This document shows, piece after piece, positions 23,630 through 34,800 of a DNA stretch of 64,000 nt. The stretch comes from Codonopsis lanceolata (Eukaryota > Streptophyta > Magnoliopsida > Asterales > Campanulaceae), in the NCBI GenBank assembly GCA_013146195.2, contig CM028380.1, positions 79,910,571 through 79,974,570 of the forward strand, written 5' to 3'. The translations under genes were made by a program, and so were the position numbers. Each line of letters begins with the position of its first letter. Position 1 is the stretch's first letter. The notes below the pieces were generated by a model. That model worked only from the letters and a program-made list of their open reading frames with translations. It was not told the origin of the DNA and ran no database searches.

Positions 23630-24279
23630 TGAATTGCCTGGCCCAATATGCCCAAGCCTAAGTCACGTGCTCGGAACATTTTCTGCAATCACGAGTATTC
23701 CGAAACCCATTTACAGAGCGGGCAGCGGTTAGACATTGTTCGTTATTATGCGTTCAGAATCTGGGGGCTAGATGCCAAGGTTACAGCAAGTTGGGGGCTC
23801 ACCCAGTAGGCAAGTGATCAGCGAGCTGGGAGAACCATCCAACGGGAAGATGTTTATCGAGCAAGGTTTTTCATGCTCAGTTATGAAAATAACGGTCATC
23901 CCGAACGTGGGCAGTTATTCCCGAAGAACTTACTCCCACATTCATGACCAGACCGTTGGGGTAAACATGGTAGTTAATACACCCGTCATGCACGCCACAA
24001 CATTTAATGGGGAGTTATTCAGTTTCCGGCACAGGCTATAAAAACCCTCGAAACAAAGGAGGGAGGTACGTGATTCATACACTAAGGCTAAATTCTGTCA
24101 GTTTGCTTACTCAACTGAGTGTTAGCTGATTCTCACGCGGCTTTTGCAGGGAGAGCCCCTGCCCAGTTTACAGTTGTTGTTTGCCTTTCAGGATTGGGCC
24201 TTGAAGATTTTGGATAGATTGAAAGCCATATATCTAGTTTGAGAAGCCCAGTGTGTCCTTGATAATTTTGGACGCATCA
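23630..24279 (+). repeat. 5' LTR (650 bp)
   Basis: It begins TGAATTGCCTGGCCC and ends GGACGCATCA. TATAAAAA at 24037-24044 is the likely TATA box. It aligns with 28645-29303 with few differences, mainly small indels such as the 12-base CACGAGCAGAGC-type insertion near the start of the 3' copy. Confidence 0.93.
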
Positions 24280-24281
24280 GT

Positions 24282-24292
24282 TGGTTCCATTG
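24282..24292 (+). other. Primer-binding site
   Basis: TGGTTCCATTG follows the 5' LTR after a GT spacer. It is identical over these 11 bases to the PBS of the 8466-12391 element and then diverges. Confidence 0.6.
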
Positions 24293-24305
24293 TTCGTGGT
24301 GGGCC

Positions 24306-24506
24306 TTTGCTGTGGGAGAGTGGGTTCTCCGTAAAATTGAGGCAACAGGCCATTGAGCAGAATGGGGGAAACTTTTTCCTAATTGGGAAGGTCCTTTTCA
24401 AGTAGTCAGAATTGTCAAGGAGAGGACCTATATGTTGCGAACAAAGGAAGACATTGAGCTTAAGCACCCATGGCATGCAGATCATTTGAAGAAATATTAT
24501 CGTTGA
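24306..24506 (+). pseudogene. Integrase C-terminal remnant of gypsy pol
   Basis: The frame reads GEWVLRKIEATGH, an in-frame TGA, then PNWEGPFQVVRIV ... HPWHADHLKKYY and a stop at 24504-24506. This is the characteristic end of Ty3/gypsy integrase: the GD/E-VLRK strand, the NWEGPF motif and the terminal WHADHLKKYY. The catalytic core, RNase H, RT, protease and gag are absent. It lies 25 bp from the PBS, which marks the deletion junction. Confidence 0.85.
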
Positions 24507-24679
24507 TTGGAATTTTGCACTTTTTCTTGATTTGATGTAAGTGGGGATGAAATGAATAAGCACGTATTGGGTCTTATTCTTAAAAGTATCTTACTTATAG
24601 CGTTTGGTGCGAACTCGATTATGCTTTTAGCAAGAATGGGTTTTTTCTTGCTTGTTTTAAAAGTTGGTGTTTGAGTATG

Positions 24680-24830
24680 GTCTAAGGTTATCTCGATTAT
24701 TCTCTTTTTCACAAGTACGGGGTGTCTCTGCTCGTGAAAAAGGGTTGGTGTTCGAGCCAGTTGTTTCGATTATTCTCCTTCATGAGTACGAGCTATCTCA
24801 GCTTGGGTGAAGGGGTTGTTGTTCGAAAGC
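24680..24830 (+). repeat. Post-pol ~73-bp repeats shared with another LTR element
   Basis: GTTATCTCGATTATTCTCTT, TTTCACAAGTACGGG, CTCGTGAAAAAGGGTTGGTG, TTCGAGC recur about twice. They are the reverse complement of the repeats at 9395-9620, consistent with the opposite orientation of the two elements. Confidence 0.8.
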
Positions 24831-25069
24831 TATGCATTTTTTATCTCGACAAGCCTGGAATGAGCTTGCTCGATTTAAAAGATAGGTTGTTAAACAGTCA
24901 AAAAACATTTTAAAGCAAATACAAGCTCGAACATAAAGTGCATAAGTATTGATATTACAGGACCAAAGATGTTGTAAACTGTTTTGTAGGGAAGTAGTAA
25001 TGAAAAGATTAAAAGCTATGGCATGCCAGAAGAAATTCAAGGATCGGCGGGAACAGTTTGAGGAGTGCT

Positions 25070-27803
25070 CTAGCAAGGGTCAGTCACTTCATTGGTGGTA
25101 GGCTTTTCAATCACAATTACATCCCCGTTGTCATCGGCAGAATGAACAGCTAAGGTAGAAGCCTCCTGTGATTTGGCCATCCAGATCTGGGTCATCAGAT
25201 CTATAATAGTCACCTCGGCAGTTTTAGGAGGAGTCCAGACAACAAGTCCTTTTTGAGCCGCCCTGAGCCGTGAATTCAGCTCATCTTCAGTAAAGGGCAC
25301 CAAGGCATGGCCCGGGTGAGTGTAAGGCAGAAGGGGGTGTCAATTCCCCATTCAGCAAGTTGTTCTGGTCGAACATCCATCCCGCTGCACGCCAGTTGCC
25401 TTAGGACGTGATTCATTCCTTGAAGGAAGAAGGGATAGGCTTCCTCCTCGACACTCGTTTGGAAATCTTCGGAGCCCTTATAGTTGGCAATGATTGCCAG
25501 TTTTTGCTCCTCGTCCGGTCGGGATAGCTCTTTTCTCAATCGCCTCTCTTTCTCGGCTGCTTCCTCATTGGTTTTCTCAAGCTGGTTGAGCGCTTCCTTG
25601 AGTTCCTTCCTCACTTGACCGATGTTTTTTATAGCAGTTTCTTCTGATTTTTTGGAAAAGCTAAGATGAGCTTCCAGGGTCTTCTTCTCTTCCTCCAGCT
25701 TGGAGAGCTCGGTAACTTTTGTAGTCACTGATTCTTCGCTCTCTTTCAGCTCAACTCGGAGGCGGTTGATTTGCTATTCAAGATTATTCTTTTCCGAGGA
25801 CAGGGAGCTGGAGGACTTAAGGTTATCAAGCAGCCGGTCGTACAAAATTTTAGTTTTGGTGGCAGCCTGAAAGTACAATATAAAGTCAAACACAAAGAAC
25901 ATAGCATTTGGTTACTTTCCTTGATAAACAGGTAGTTACTTACCTCGGCCATGCACATTCCTATCTCGCCAATCAGAACCGAACTAGAATGTTCGGTGCT
26001 TCTCTTCCGAATTCCAGTGTGGCGGAGTCTCTTCACAATACCTAGTCCAACAGTGGCAGCATGCTCGCCCCGTCTGTTGGTGTTGAGGTTGGCTAGGTCG
26101 GGCACATTGGCTACCTTAGTAATTATCTTGGCAGCGAGCTCCCGGGTTTCTGGCATCACAAAGTTATCCCTTTGCCATAAAGGGGCTTGAGAGCTCGACG
26201 TTTCAACGTGGTCGCCTTGTTCTGTTCGCGATTTGGTTCTTTTGTTGGTAGGAAGTTCAGGGGCAGGTCGTTTTGATGATTGTGCGGCAGGAATGGTTGG
26301 ATTGGAAGCAGCAGGAGTTGTAGAGGAAGGAGTAGCAGTAGGAACATGACTGGTAGTTTGATTTTGCTCGTGGTTCCCCTGGCTTATTCCTCATCCTGTG
26401 TTTGCAGAAGGGGCGGTGGGAAGATGAGTAGGCTCCAGGGTGGTCATCTGGGTGTTCCTCCTCGTAGCATTCTTCTTCATAGCTTGAAGGAATCTGTTGG
26501 AATCTTTTAGTTGCTTCATATCTGCAAAAAGAGTTATGGAGAGTTTAAGATAATCTGAGGTTGAAGTAAAATACAAAGGAAAGCTAGATTGAAAAATTAG
26601 TATAAAAACCATTCAAAGAGAAAGCAGGGGTGCAGTTGGTCCCAACCTGCTTGCAGTCAGGACACTCGTTAGGGAATTTCCCTCCGTGACAATCTTCCTA
26701 GTAAGGGTGGGGTTCTTCAGTATCAATGGTCACCTTAGGTTCCACTCCTTCTACTGGCCAGCTCAATATACCAGCCAGATGGAGTAAAGGAAGTTCAGAA
26801 GTGAAGGTCACCCAATCCAGCACCCAATCTTGTCCTTTTTTCCCTTCCTTAACCCCAAGTAGCTTCCTAAAGGCCTTAGCAAGTTGGGGTTCCCCTGCTC
26901 GAAATGCGTTTTTGTCATACTTGGCGATCTCCAAATCTTCCAAATACGGAGCAAAAGACCACCCGACTCGAGATTCAATGAACAGAGCCTTTCCATCCCA
27001 GGCATCAACCTTGCTGGGTCCATCAGTGAAGAGTTTGAAGTAGTTGGGGGTTGGATCGGCCAGTTATACGGCCACTCTTCTTGTCCAAGGAAAATAGAAA
27101 TAATTTTCTGAATAGGGCCATACTGGGTTCAAACCCGAGCAACTGGAAAACAACGATATAGGCGACCAGGAATCTTACAGTTGTGAGGGTCAGATCACAA
27201 GAAAGGGCGTGGTTTTGATTCAGGAATTCTGAGAAAAAAAGGGTCTAGGGGAAGCCTTAGACCGACGAGGAAAAAATCAAAATAGAAGACCATGCGGTCT
27301 CCTTGGAAATTGTGCCCGTCTTTCTCGATGTCCAGGTCGAAGGCCTTGACACGATAGTTTTTGGGGTCTATACCCAGCGAATAAAACCACGCTGATACGT
27401 CGTCTTCACAAGTCAAGTCATCCCATTTAAGTTGGGTGGGAGCATTGATCGCGATTTGTTTGCCTTTATGAGTTTCGAGTCTTTTCTTTTTGGATCGCGG
27501 GCTGCTCGTGCTCGGAAGGATATTTTCAGGTTGGTCATTTTCTTTAAAATTGGTTTGCTCATTCTCGGTGGGTTTATCTTCCAGCTCAGTTGGGGACTCT
27601 AAAGTTCCTTCTGCGAATGTAATGGGTTCTCGTGGGTTTAATAAGGGATCTTCCAGCTCGGTTCCCTCGGAGCTAGAAGATTCAGTCTCGAGGCTCTCTT
27701 CGGTTTCAGTAGAGGCTCCATGGTCGTAGCTACGACCTTCGATTTTAGAATGCGTTTCGTTACTGGAAGATATCCTACAGGAAACATGAATCGAGGAATG
27801 CAA
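25070..27803 (-). pseudogene. Antisense accessory ORF of the LTR element (PF04195-like), broken
   Basis: On the minus strand a run of collinear coding pieces (27803-27195, 26943-26698, 26159-25746, 25728-25276, 25303-25070) reads like one protein. It has a Glu/Ser-rich N-terminus, then a basic patch (SPRSKKKR), then a hydrophobic segment (FYFDFFLVGLRLPLDPFFL) typical of the 'putative gypsy type transposon' domain. Proline/leucine-rich linkers follow, then a strong coiled coil (about 25740-25500, K/E/L heptads). The C-terminus reads YKGSEDFQ ... EEEAYPFFLQGMN, also typical of this plant retroelement family. Stops and frameshifts separate the pieces; some gaps could be introns. Function in the element is unknown. 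Confidence 0.75.
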
Positions 27804-28644
27804 GTTAGTCCTTGCTCGTGAAAGTTAGCAAAGAGCGGGCAAGCAAGAACCTTTGATTAAGGATTATTTCAAGACCAATGAACAGGGCACCAGTCTGATA
27901 TTCCTCGATTCCCATTTATAGGTTGGTTTTTTGGGGAAATGGTTAGACCCAGATCGTTCATGGGTATAAGGGGTCGTGACATTTTGAAAACATTAGGGAC
28001 AGACAATTCAAGATGAGGAGAAGGAACGGGTATCAGATGCCCTAGTTTACGATAGATTAATTTTCAGATCATAACAGAACTCATCATATACCCAGCCGAC
28101 ATCATTGAACCCTGAAAATGGGGGTTCTAGCAGCGAAAACACAGTTTGAAATTATAACAGAGTTAAGAATGTGGATCGAAGAATACATGTTGATGGAAGG
28201 GATCGAGTTGAAGAAGATCTTGAGAATCCTATTTGCGCACCGTTGAATGCAGAAATGAGAAGAGTTCTTGGCTCTGAGTTAACACAAGTTTGGGAAAGTT
28301 TAAAATGTGGGTGAACCTATTCTTTTATACTAAGAGAAGCTGTCGTTTGGAAGTTGTCCCGAAAACTGTCATCATTAAGGCACAGAAGCCGAGGCGTTGC
28401 ATTTAATGAATCCTTGGGAAATGAGCCCGCGTGAAGGAATAAGACGGCTAATGGCGGCCCATCATTTCAAGGTTAAAATCCTTTGGGCTGGCATCCACTC
28501 ATAATGGCATCCATTCATAACATTGGCTGAAGACAATCCTTGATGAATTCGTGAAAAGATTCATCTTATAAATGATTAGACTTAACAGGATACTTCTCCT
28601 CGCTCCGGGTACAAATGCTCGCCAAACAAGGAGCGGGAGGTTAT

Positions 28645-29303
28645 TGAACTGCCTGGCCCAATAGGCCCAAGCCTAAGTCACGTGCTCGACACATTTTCTG
28701 CAATCACGAGCAGAGCACGAGTATTCCGAAACCCATTTACAGAGCGGGCAGCGATTAGACATTGTTCGTTATTATGCGTTCAGAATTTAGGGGATAGATG
28801 CTAAGGTTATAGCGAGTTTGGGGCTCACCCAGCGGGCAAGTGATCAGCGAGCTGGGAGAACCATCCAACGGGCAGATGTTTATCGAGCAAGGTTTTTCAT
28901 GCTCAGTTATGAAAATAACGGTCATCCCGGTGGGCAGCTATTCCCGAAGAACTTGCTCCCATATTCATGACCAGATCGTTGGGGGTAAACATGGCAGTTA
29001 ATACACCGTCATGCACGCCACAACATTTAATGGGGGAGTTATTCAGTTTCCGGCACAGGCTATAAAAACCCTCGAAACAAAGGAGGGAGGTACGTGATTC
29101 ATATACTAAGGCTAAATTCTGTCAGTTTGCTTACTCAACTGAGTGTTAGCTGATTCTCACGCGGCTTTTGCAGGGAGAGCCCCTGCCCAGTTTACATTTG
29201 TTGTTTGCCTTTCAGGATTGGACCTTGAAGATTTTAGATATATTGAAAGCCATATATCTAGTTTGAGAAGCCCAATGTGTCCTTGATAATTTTGGACGCA
29301 TCA
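28645..29303 (+). repeat. 3' LTR (659 bp)
   Basis: Direct-repeat partner of 23630-24279, with the same TG...CA ends, and followed by the GTTAT duplication at 29304-29308. A few differences from the 5' LTR point to a moderately old insertion. Confidence 0.93.
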
Positions 29304-29308
29304 GTTAT

Positions 29309-29760
29309 AAAAGTCATTATATAAAATCATTTTTGTGTTATTACCAATAGAAAATATGTATCTCACATTGTTTAGAAATAAATATTGGTTAAAAAGTCTT
29401 TTATCTACTACTATTATTACTAATAGAAAATATGTATACCACATGGTTAGAATGTAGCGTTGGTTTTAAAAGTCTTTAAATAAAATACTTAAACTTTCAT
29501 TACCAATATAAATTGAAAATAAGTGTCTCACATTATTTAAAAATGAATTATGATTTTGTAAGTATTTAACACAAAAACTTCTAATATTATTATCAAGTTA
29601 GATGTTAATTTTAAAAGTCTTTAGATCAAAGATTTCTACTATTATTACTAATACAAAATATGTATATCACGTTAGTTAGAAACTTATGTTAATTTAAAAA
29701 TATTTAGGTAAAAAATCATTTAATATTAGTAACAATAGAAAAAAAATTATTATAACCATG
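29309..29760 (+). repeat. Degenerate tandem repeats, right part of the split field
   Basis: Repeats of the 22130-23624 type resume right after the LTR element (AATATGTATCTCACATTG, TTTAAAAGTCTTTAGATAAA, TACTATTATTACTAATA). This supports insertion of the element into a pre-existing array. Confidence 0.8.
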
Positions 29761-31260
29761 GAAGAGATTAACAATCTAATTATAATGTCCAAAAGTTATA
29801 TTATTATTACAATATATATATATATATATATATATCACAATGTATCCGTGTGGAGCACATGCTAAATAACTAGTGTTTATAGTGATCAAAACACAAAGAT
29901 TAAGAAATTTAATTAATAATGAGTTGTAAAATATGTTGTGACAATAATACCCATCACACACACACACACTTTCTCTCTCATTAATTATGTACTTATTGCA
30001 CTAACTCTCTCTAGTATATATATACGATAATGATAATATTAAATGAAAATATATATTAAGAAAAATGGTAAAAAAAAATTGTACACCAAAAGTCTTTAAA
30101 AATATTAGTTGAGACATCTCAAAATAGAAAGTAAGAATATTTATCTCGGATGGAAGGAGTAAAATCAATTATTTTATTTCTTAATATGAGTACCAAATCA
30201 ATCAAAACAATTACTCCATCTGTTCCCAAACAATAGTCCTTCTTTTCTTTTTTGTCCGTTCCAAAATAATAATTGTCCTCTTTCAAAAATTTTCTTTTTT
30301 GAAAAACACTTTTACTATTTTACTCTTATACTTTCTACCTACTTTAATTATGTTGCACATGAGCATTAAAAGAAACCTCATATTACGATAATATTTATAA
30401 TATAATAAATTACTTTCTTAAGTGGTGTGCTAGGTAAGAGTGACAATGACTGACACGACACGATAACACAAACTAGCACGACATGATAATAATACACGAT
30501 CACATAGAGAAATAACATGATGAGATTAGCACAAAACGACACGAAAGACACAAAATTGTTAATTTAAGAATTATGATCAAATAAAAACAACATCATTATA
30601 TTTATGATCAAATAAGATAGATAACATAAAAATAAGATAATAAGACACGAACGCGACATGATAACACGAATTACCACTTCAAGCTATCGGGTTGAAGGTG
30701 ACGATAATTTAGAGACGAAGTGAGTATTTAAGAATGGAGGTTTTAATATTTTTTAAAAACCCTAATAAAATCAATAAAATAATATTTTGGAGTAACCATT
30801 ACTATTAAACAAAAATAATTAAGAAATGAAAGTTGTTTAATAATCTCTCCATTTCGGACAAATAATCCAACATACTATTTGATAATATTTCACTTTAAAA
30901 TTTACTTAAAAAAATATGTTTATCGTCTCCGTAAAACCATTATTTTAAAACTTTGCCCACTACATTTGATATTATATTAATTAATCTTAAGCTTTTGTAA
31001 TTATGAAAAATTATAATATTAATTAATATATCATTTAATAATTAAACTTAGAATAAATCTTCTGTAAGACCGTCTTACGGATCTTTATGTATAAGACGAT
31101 TTTACGGATCTTTATTCGTAACACGAAATTCTACACTCTCAGCTCAACCTACCAACACACGTTGAATCGGATAAGAAGGATCCATCTTACAAAACATATA
31201 TAGTTAAAACTGCTTTTAACAAGTTTTTAAAGCAAAACGTGTTTGTGTGGTAAAAGGGGT
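29761..31260. other. AT-rich intergenic DNA, no gene seen
   Basis: It holds several short microsatellites (TA near 29815, CA near 29955). A Stowaway-like end (ATTACTCCATCTGTTCCC near 30204) has no clear partner. At 30425-30690, degenerate copies of CACGACACGATAACACGA resemble the element at 42274-42865. No supported coding sequence. Confidence 0.6.
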
Positions 31261-31305
31261 TACTACTTACTACTCAACACGGTGGCGCCGGCCACGACTA
31301 GTAGC

Positions 31306-31313
31306 TATATAAA
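31306..31313 (+). promoter_or_regulatory. TATA box candidate of the DGK gene
   Basis: TATATAAA lies about 520 bp upstream of the chosen ATG. The region between is a CT-rich leader with an upstream ORF (31412-31606, ATGCGTCGCAGACG...) that may be a uORF or leader sequence. Start of transcription is inferred at about 31340. Confidence 0.5.
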
Positions 31314-31827
31314 TGGAATCAATGAACGGATTGAGCTGATAATCACGCGGTTCCGATCTCGCCCCCCGAATCCCAACGGCTTAAACCTCTCTAATCTTTG
31401 TCTTTAAGACTATGCGTCGCAGACGCAGTAAACAATCCGAATTAGACTTCCATCTCTCTCATCACCTTCTTCGTTCACACCTCATTTTCTCTCTCCACCT
31501 ATACATACACTCAATTCATATATATTTTTATTTATTTAACTTCATGCCTGCCGGTATCCTTCCCTATCAATTCTTCATATTACATGACAATAAATTACGT
31601 CACTGATCAATTTCAGCATTAAATATTTTCAGGTCACATTTAAAAATTCCACCCGCGGCAGGTGAATACTTGTTTGTTCGTTTGGAATTCAATATAATGC
31701 AAAATCTGTATATAAATGAATATTCTCTGACCTGTCAAACTTACCTCTTCTCTTTCTCTTTCCGCTTTCCTTTACGAATTGTTCTTTTCTTTTGTTGTTG
31801 AGATTGCTTTAGCGGCCGATTTGGCGA

Positions 31828-34800
31828 ATGGAACGGAACTTCTCCATTAATATTGCTAGAGATTTAATGCATCGGAGTCGCAATTTTTCGTCGGCTCAAA
31901 GGTATGAAATTTTCTTTACCTCTTTTGAAATTTGAATGTCTTTCTTTTGTCTTTGCGTTAGACTTGTTTCATGATCTGTTTGGAAGTTAGGAAAACTTGA
32001 GAGAAAGAGAAAAAGAAATTGGAAGACAAAGACAAAGTGAAGAAATACATAGTCATGAAGATTAATTCCATCACGTCGTGCTTTTCTCTTACTCGGTAAT
32101 CCTAATTTAGTCGAGTCTGATAAATCACTGCTTTAAATCAAAAACAATTTCAATTATTTTTGTTTTGCTAGAACCAGACGCTGCATTTGTTTTTCATTCT
32201 TATCATGTTGAATTGCAGAAGGATACAAATTTAATGATGGTGAAGAGTGTGACAAGTCTATTGTAATGATTATTTGATTATACTCCCTCCTTCCTCAAAA
32301 AAAAAGAAAAAAAAAAGTCACGATCTTATTTTGTTGGTTCCAAAAATTAGTTCCTTAAAATAGTTATAATTTTGGTACAATTTAAAGGAACTCCAAACAA
32401 GTAAAGTTACAATTTTAAAACGCTTAACTTTGTCAAATGAGACTATTTTTTGGGATGGAGTATACGATAACTTGTTCTGGTGAAACTGTGGGGTTTCATT
32501 AGACGTGTTTATTTGAACCATTGGGTGCATATTACTATAGTCTGCGTAATTGCTAATCCCTGACTTGGGTCTCTTGTTTGGCAACTCTTGTTGAACTCTA
32601 TGAAGCCTGCCTGATCGTACCTGATGAGGAATACTAGAAAAATTAGCTTTGGATTATCTCCAATTTCATTTGTTTTTCCAAATTCCAACTATACATAATC
32701 CTGTATAAATATTTCTAGGCAATTACTATGCTAGAAATAACATATCATACAATTCGAGCAATTTCTTATTAATGCTAAAGTTGATCTATCATAAATGATA
32801 TTTTGCATGAATGACAACTTAATAAGCTATTCTACATCTCCAAACTCAGTGGTTACATTTGGTGTCTTCTTGTAGTCATGGTACAGTAGCAGATGATTCC
32901 AAAGAAGACACACTAAAGGAGTTTTTAATTCCAGATTACATTCTTTTACCTGAATTGGAAATAAGAGAAACATCCCATATACCCGCCTGTCCTGTGATAG
33001 TTTTTATCAATTCCAAAAGCGGTGGCCAGCTTGGAGGAGAACTTCTAACTACATATCGCAAACTTCTAAATGAGAACCAGGTTTGTTTAACCTTATTGAA
33101 TGATACATAATCAGTTTGAATTATGGTTGGACGTGTTTCTGAATTGGTTCAATGCTGAAATGGCCAATTCTCCAGGTAGTTGATTTGGGAGAGAAGGCTC
33201 CTGACAAGGTTCTACACCAACTATATGTCAATTTGGAGAAGCACAAACGATGCGGAGATAGTGTGGCCCCTGAAATTCAGAGAAGACTGAGAATAATAGT
33301 GAGTTGATTTAGTGACCCAACAATGTCTCTCTCACGTCTTTTTTTGTTCTATATCTGACACACATATTGAGTTTACTAGGTTGCAGGGGGGGATGGAACC
33401 GCTGGCTGGCTTCTTGGAGTAATTGCTGACCTCAAACTAGCTCAACCACCTCCAGTTGCAACGGTGCCGTTGGGAACTGGAAACAATCTTCCATTTTCAT
33501 TTGGTTGGGTAGGATACAGAATCTTTAGTGGCTTACTTATCTTTGAAAGGTTTTATAAGGTCAATTGATGGTGGTGTTGGATTTCTTATTGTTCTTTGCT
33601 ACTTAACCATATCGTGTTAAATGCTGTGTTACCTATCTTGCATTGCCATCATTCAAGTTCCTTCCTTTTTTCCTTTGTGTCTTTTCTTTTCCATTAATTG
33701 AGTTTACATTTGGTAGAACTATTATTTGGCATATAATGTTGTACAGCTGTTGGTGTTCTATTCTTCCTGTGAGAGGAATCTATTGGTGGCCTCCTTGCAC
33801 TATGATTTCAGAGGAAACTTAATATGCATTTTGCACATTTGTAGGGGAGGAAAAATCCAGGCACAGACCTTCAATCTGTCAAGGCGTTCTTATATCAAGT
33901 TCGGAATGCGAAAGAGATGAAAATTGACAGGTAGCAACCTTTTCCATATGCTGACTATCCACATATTAACAAATAATTTAATACAAAAGAAGAAGATCTT
34001 CAACATTTTCAATTGGTTTATTTGTGTCCCTTACTAATACCAAAGATGACCTTTTTTTTTTCTTGTGCTTTAGTTGGCATATTCTCATGCGGATGAGAGC
34101 TCCCGAGGAAGGTTCTTGCGATCCTATTGCACCTCTGAAACTACCGAATTCTTTGCACGCATTTCACCGCGTTTCCCAATCAGACACATTAAACAAGGTG
34201 CTGCCTTCTTTCTATTTTTTATATCTCTTCTCCTTATAGTTTTTAGTTTATGTTTGCATGTTTTTCTCATTAAAACTAAACCTTTTATGAAGCTACATGA
34301 TGTGCATACTTCCCCCACCTCATCCTTCAAGCCCTCTTTAGATGCCAACTATCACCACTCAAAATAGAATATCTTTGAAACCTACAAAATTTTACAGACT
34401 ACAGATGGTAACATTTGATGTCAGTAATTTATTTTGATCACCTAATTTTTTTATAGCAGTCGGTCACCCTATTGTAGAAAAGAAAGAAATCAATTGCTCA
34501 GGTAGCGTTTGGTAACATTTCTATTTCTTTTTTTGTTTCACATGTTTTTGTTTCACTTTGTTTCTATTTCTTTTTTATTTTGGACAAGAAACAAAAACAA
34601 GTTTGATAGCCGTTTCTATTTCTATTATGAAAAAGAAACAAATGCTAATCATTTTGACCAACATTTTTATTTCCTTTCACAAAGTTATATTCTTTTTAAA
34701 AAAAATTAACACAGTACAACTTTGATAATATTATATTATATCCTATTCGAACGGGTAGAATAATAATTCACATGATTTCATCTATTATTAAAAAAAATGT

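Larger units (their letters stand above)
23630..29303 (+). mobile_element. Ty3/gypsy-type LTR element, gag-pol deleted, antisense ORF retained
   Basis: Paired LTRs (23630-24279 and 28645-29303) with TG...CA ends are flanked by a perfect 5-bp duplication GTTAT (23625-23629 and 29304-29308). The PBS starts at 24282, and a purine-rich PPT (AAGGAGCGGGAGG) lies before 28641. Just after the PBS the DNA already encodes the last ~65 residues of a gypsy integrase (24306-24506), so nearly all of gag-pol is missing. The rest of the interior carries an antisense ORF region (25070-27803, minus). An antisense accessory ORF between pol and the 3' LTR is known from Tat-lineage elements such as Grande and RIRE2, and I assign it there by that arrangement. 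The element could only move with help in trans. Confidence 0.9.

Noticed and set aside
27490..27729. Plus-strand ORF opposite the antisense accessory ORF
   Set aside because: The minus strand has the family features; the plus frame is Ser/Gly-rich shadow sequence.
33726..33920. ORF overlapping DGK exon 5
   Set aside because: It reads exon 5 in a different frame; splice sites and phase support the frame giving GRKNPGTDLQSV.
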